NCBI RefSeq assembly: GCF_034048115.1
Contig: NZ_CP139145.1
Location: forward strand, 806,001-870,000
From: Pseudarthrobacter sp. IC2-21
Lineage (GTDB): Bacteria > Actinomycetota > Actinomycetes > Actinomycetales > Micrococcaceae
Direction: 5' to 3'
DNA: 64,000 nucleotides
Positions 61,748 to 64,000 of this stretch are shown here, piece after piece (within the stretch, counting starts at the first letter, position 1; each line of letters opens with the position of its first letter). The notes beneath the pieces are model-generated. The model did no database searches. It worked only from the letters and a program-made list of their open reading frames with translations, and was not told the DNA's origin. A program made the translations under genes and the position numbers.

Positions 61748-62572
61748 ACCACAGGCAGGCACAGCGCCCTCGAACTTGACCCCGCCCTGGACGACTACCA
61801 GCTGGCCTCGGCACTGGTGCGCGAAGCGGGGCAGCTTGCACTGCTGATGCGCATGGCCGGCCTGCAGTCGCAGCAGAAGACGTCCATTTCGGATGTTGTG
61901 ACGGCCGCGGACCACGCTGCCGAGGCGTACGTGCTGGAGCAGCTCCAGCGGTGCAGGCCCGACGACGGCATCCTGGGCGAGGAGGGCGCCTCGGTGGCCG
62001 GGACCAGCGGCCGGACCTGGGTGATCGACCCGGTGGACGGGACCTACAACTTCCTGCACGGCTCCACGTACTGGTGCTCCGCCATCGCCCTCAAGGACTC
62101 CTCGGACGTGCTGCTGGGTGCGATCTTCCAGCCGGAGGAGGATAAGTTGTGGCTTGGCGGAACGTCCCGCCCCGCCACCCTCAACGGCGAGGCCCTGACC
62201 GCGTACCAGGACGGCGGCGCGCGCAACGGCACCGCCCTCGCGGAATTCGGCGCGGCAACCTACATCCACCCCACCTGGCTGATGGATCCCCTGTGCGCCA
62301 TGCCCTGGCACTCCGCGGCCACGTCCGCCGCCGCGCTGCGGATGTTCGGCTCAGGGTCCTGCGACCTGGGCCGCGTTGCCGACGGAGAGCTGGGTTGCTG
62401 GTTCCAGCACAGCTGCCCGGAATGGGACTGGCTGCCGGGCAAGGCGATTGTCCGGGCGGCCGGCGGTGCCGCGGACACGGTCCAGGTCAACGGGCTGCAG
62501 TGGTTCATGGCGGGAGGCACGACGGCGGTGCGGGAGTTGCGCGCGGCCCTCCTGGCCGGCTCGGTGACCTGA
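61745..62572 (+). CDS. Inositol-monophosphatase-family phosphatase
   Basis: 275 residues. Metal sites are visible: GEEGA (about residues 79-83), DPVDGTYNF (motif with Asp, Asp) and WDWLPGKAIVRAAGG near the C terminus. Such enzymes dephosphorylate inositol phosphate, histidinol phosphate or PAP; the exact substrate is not fixed. Leaderless start as described at 61710. Confidence 0.88.
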   Translation: MTTGRHSALELDPALDDYQLASALVREAGQLALLMRMAGLQSQQKTSISDVVTAADHAAEAYVLEQLQRCRPDDGILGEEGASVAGTSGRTWVIDPVDGTYNFLHGSTYWCSAIALKDSSDVLLGAIFQPEEDKLWLGGTSRPATLNGEALTAYQDGGARNGTALAEFGAATYIHPTWLMDPLCAMPWHSAATSAAALRMFGSGSCDLGRVADGELGCWFQHSCPEWDWLPGKAIVRAAGGAADTVQVNGLQWFMAGGTTAVRELRAALLAGSVT

Positions 62573-62691
62573 GCCCGGGCAGGCCCGCCGCTCGCCCAAC
62601 GGCCGGCCGCCGGTCCGAACGGTCCCGGTGGATGGCGTTATCCACAGGCTGAACGTGAGTGTCGGCCCCACCGCCTAGACTTGTAGGCACC

Positions 62692-64000
62692 ATGGATATG
62701 TTGTTTGACCCGTACTCTGACGGACCGTTCAAGGCCGCCCCGGCAGCCTCCACCCGCACAAAGTCGCGCCCGGAAGGTTTCGCCGAGGCGGGCGAATCCG
62801 GGGGCGGCAGCGGCAGCGGCGGCACCGGAAACAGCTCCCTCCAAGGTGGCGGGCAGGGTGCTGAACCGGGCATCCAGCGCGGCGGCGGCTGGGCCAGCCA
62901 GCAGCCCCACGGTGAAGGTCCCGGGGACCACGCCCACCTCCGGCCGAATGCTGCGGAGCTGCTGCAGGGGCTGAACCCGCAGCAGGAGGAGGCCGTCAAG
63001 CATGCCGGGAGCGCCCTGCTGATTGTGGCCGGCGCCGGCTCGGGCAAGACCCGGGTGCTCAGCAACAGGATCGCGTACCTCATCGCCACGCACCGGGCCC
63101 ATTACGGCGAGATCCTGGCCATCACCTTCACCAACAAGGCCGCCGCCGAAATGCGGGAGCGCATCGCGGCCCTGGTGGGCGGCCGGGCCAAGATCATGTG
63201 GATCTCCACGTTCCACTCCTCCTGCGTGCGGATCCTGCGCCAGGAAGCGGCCAACGTGGGCCTGAAGTCCAACTTCTCCATCTACGACTCCGCGGACTCC
63301 CTGCGGCTGGTCACCCAGGTGTCCAAGGGCCTGGACCTGGACCCCAAGAAATTCGCGCCCAAGGCCATCCAGCACAAGATTTCAGCGCTGAAGAACGAAC
63401 TCATCGACGCCGATTCGTTCGCCTCCGCCGCTAACTTCAACGACCCCTTCGAAAGCGCCGTGGCGGATGTCTTCAAGGGTTACACCCAGCGGCTGCGCCA
63501 GGCCAACGCCATGGACTTCGATGACCTCATCGCCGAGACCGTCTATATTTTCCGGGCCTTCCCGGCGCTCGCGGACTCTTACCGCCGCCGGTTCCGGCAC
63601 GTCCTGGTGGACGAATACCAGGACACCAACCACGCCCAGTACGCCCTGGTCCGGGAGATTGTTGGCGAGGGCCCCGGCGCGTCGGAGCTCACGGTGGTGG
63701 GGGACTCGGACCAGTCCATCTACGCTTTCCGCGGTGCCGATATCCGCAACATCGTGGAGTTCGAAAAGGACTACCCGGAAGCCCGGACCATCAAGTTGGA
63801 ACAGAACTACCGTTCCACCCAAAACATCCTCACTGCCGCCAACTCCGTGATCTCACGCAACCCCAACCGCCCCGAAAAGCGGCTGTGGACGGCCGAGGGT
63901 GAGGGCCACAAGATTGTTGGCTACGTGGGTGAGAACGAGCACGACGAAGCCCAGTTCATCGCCAAGGAAATTGACCGGCTCCAGGACGAGGACAACCTGC
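62692..64000 (+). CDS. pcrA: UvrD/PcrA superfamily-1 helicase, N-terminal part
   Basis: About 436 codons to the right edge, truncated by the window. An N-terminal Gly/Ser-rich extension of about 90 residues precedes the helicase core: GLNPQQEEAV (Q motif), Walker A AGAGSGKT, TFTNKAAAEM (Ia), FHSSCVRILR (Ib), LVDEYQDTN (II) and GDSDQSIYAFRGA (III). 3'-5' helicase of repair and replication. TAGACT lies 10 nt before the ATG and no ribosome-binding site is evident. Confidence 0.93.
   Translation, partial: MDMLFDPYSDGPFKAAPAASTRTKSRPEGFAEAGESGGGSGSGGTGNSSLQGGGQGAEPGIQRGGGWASQQPHGEGPGDHAHLRPNAAELLQGLNPQQEEAVKHAGSALLIVAGAGSGKTRVLSNRIAYLIATHRAHYGEILAITFTNKAAAEMRERIAALVGGRAKIMWISTFHSSCVRILRQEAANVGLKSNFSIYDSADSLRLVTQVSKGLDLDPKKFAPKAIQHKISALKNELIDADSFASAANFNDPFESAVADVFKGYTQRLRQANAMDFDDLIAETVYIFRAFPALADSYRRRFRHVLVDEYQDTNHAQYALVREIVGEGPGASELTVVGDSDQSIYAFRGADIRNIVEFEKDYPEARTIKLEQNYRSTQNILTAANSVISRNPNRPEKRLWTAEGEGHKIVGYVGENEHDEAQFIAKEIDRLQDEDNL

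Overview
The window reads as the chromosome of a G+C-rich actinobacterium, most likely Micrococcaceae of the Arthrobacter/Pseudarthrobacter type. Evidence: DUF4193, DUF3027, DUF3263 and LytR_C proteins; an actinobacterial XPB helicase next to its helicase-associated partner; an IdeR-type iron regulator with all metal ligands; paired FemAB ligases; c-di-AMP (ydaO-type) riboswitches ahead of secreted wall hydrolases; and many start codons with a TANNNT hexamer about 6 nt upstream, typical of leaderless transcription. Nothing looks like a prophage, insertion sequence or CRISPR array. Family names come from recognition of the translated sequences; no database search was run.

Layout. (1) 1-11450 is a catabolic island for what look like lignin-type methoxylated aromatics: two MFS transporters, an MBL-fold hydrolase, two aldehyde dehydrogenases, a coniferyl-alcohol-dehydrogenase-like SDR, an IclR regulator, a flavin/2Fe-2S reductase and a CYP199A-like P450. 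Three nearly identical 19-bp palindromes (1766, 5488, 7403) lie where an IclR operator is expected, tying the island together: alcohol to aldehyde (SDR), aldehyde to acid (ALDHs), O-demethylation or hydroxylation of the aryl acid (P450 plus reductase), uptake by MFS. (2) 11500-18200 holds small housekeeping and stress genes: esterase, DUF4193, a secreted AMIN-like protein, DoxX, Dps, a TetR/MFS efflux pair with a clear operator, and TspO. (3) 18300-22400 is two FemAB peptidoglycan-bridge ligases plus a ThrE-type Thr/Ser exporter. (4) 22400-30300 holds a siderophore-interacting protein, ung, DUF3263, LytR_C, a cold-shock protein, a substrate-binding lipoprotein with a duplicated signal peptide, groEL under two CIRCE elements, an RNase HI-NTF2 fusion and an orphan WXG100 protein. 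(5) 30400-39800 is a two-component system, XPB and partner, a second CSD protein, DUF3027 and an MFS exporter. (6) 39850-45900 is serC, ideR, then three secreted peptidoglycan hydrolases, two behind c-di-AMP riboswitches, and an HNH nuclease. (7) 45960-49350 is molybdenum-cofactor and formate-dehydrogenase maturation (mobA, DUF6457, moeA, fdhD). (8) 49470-53650 is a GH38 alpha-mannosidase and an LLM flavin monooxygenase. (9) 53820-59250 is an unassigned tandem-HTH/membrane-protein pair, an ABC-F protein with a structured leader, and an ABC exporter. (10) 59250-64000 is NUDIX, DUF6314, tRNA-Arg(CCU), DUF998, an inositol-monophosphatase-family enzyme and the start of a UvrD/PcrA helicase.

The parts with most discovery value are the IclR regulon, the HTH/membrane pair with an internally duplicated HTH, the c-di-AMP-controlled hydrolase cluster, the RNase HI-NTF2 fusion, and the compact 32-bp bidirectional leaderless promoter at 61713-61744.
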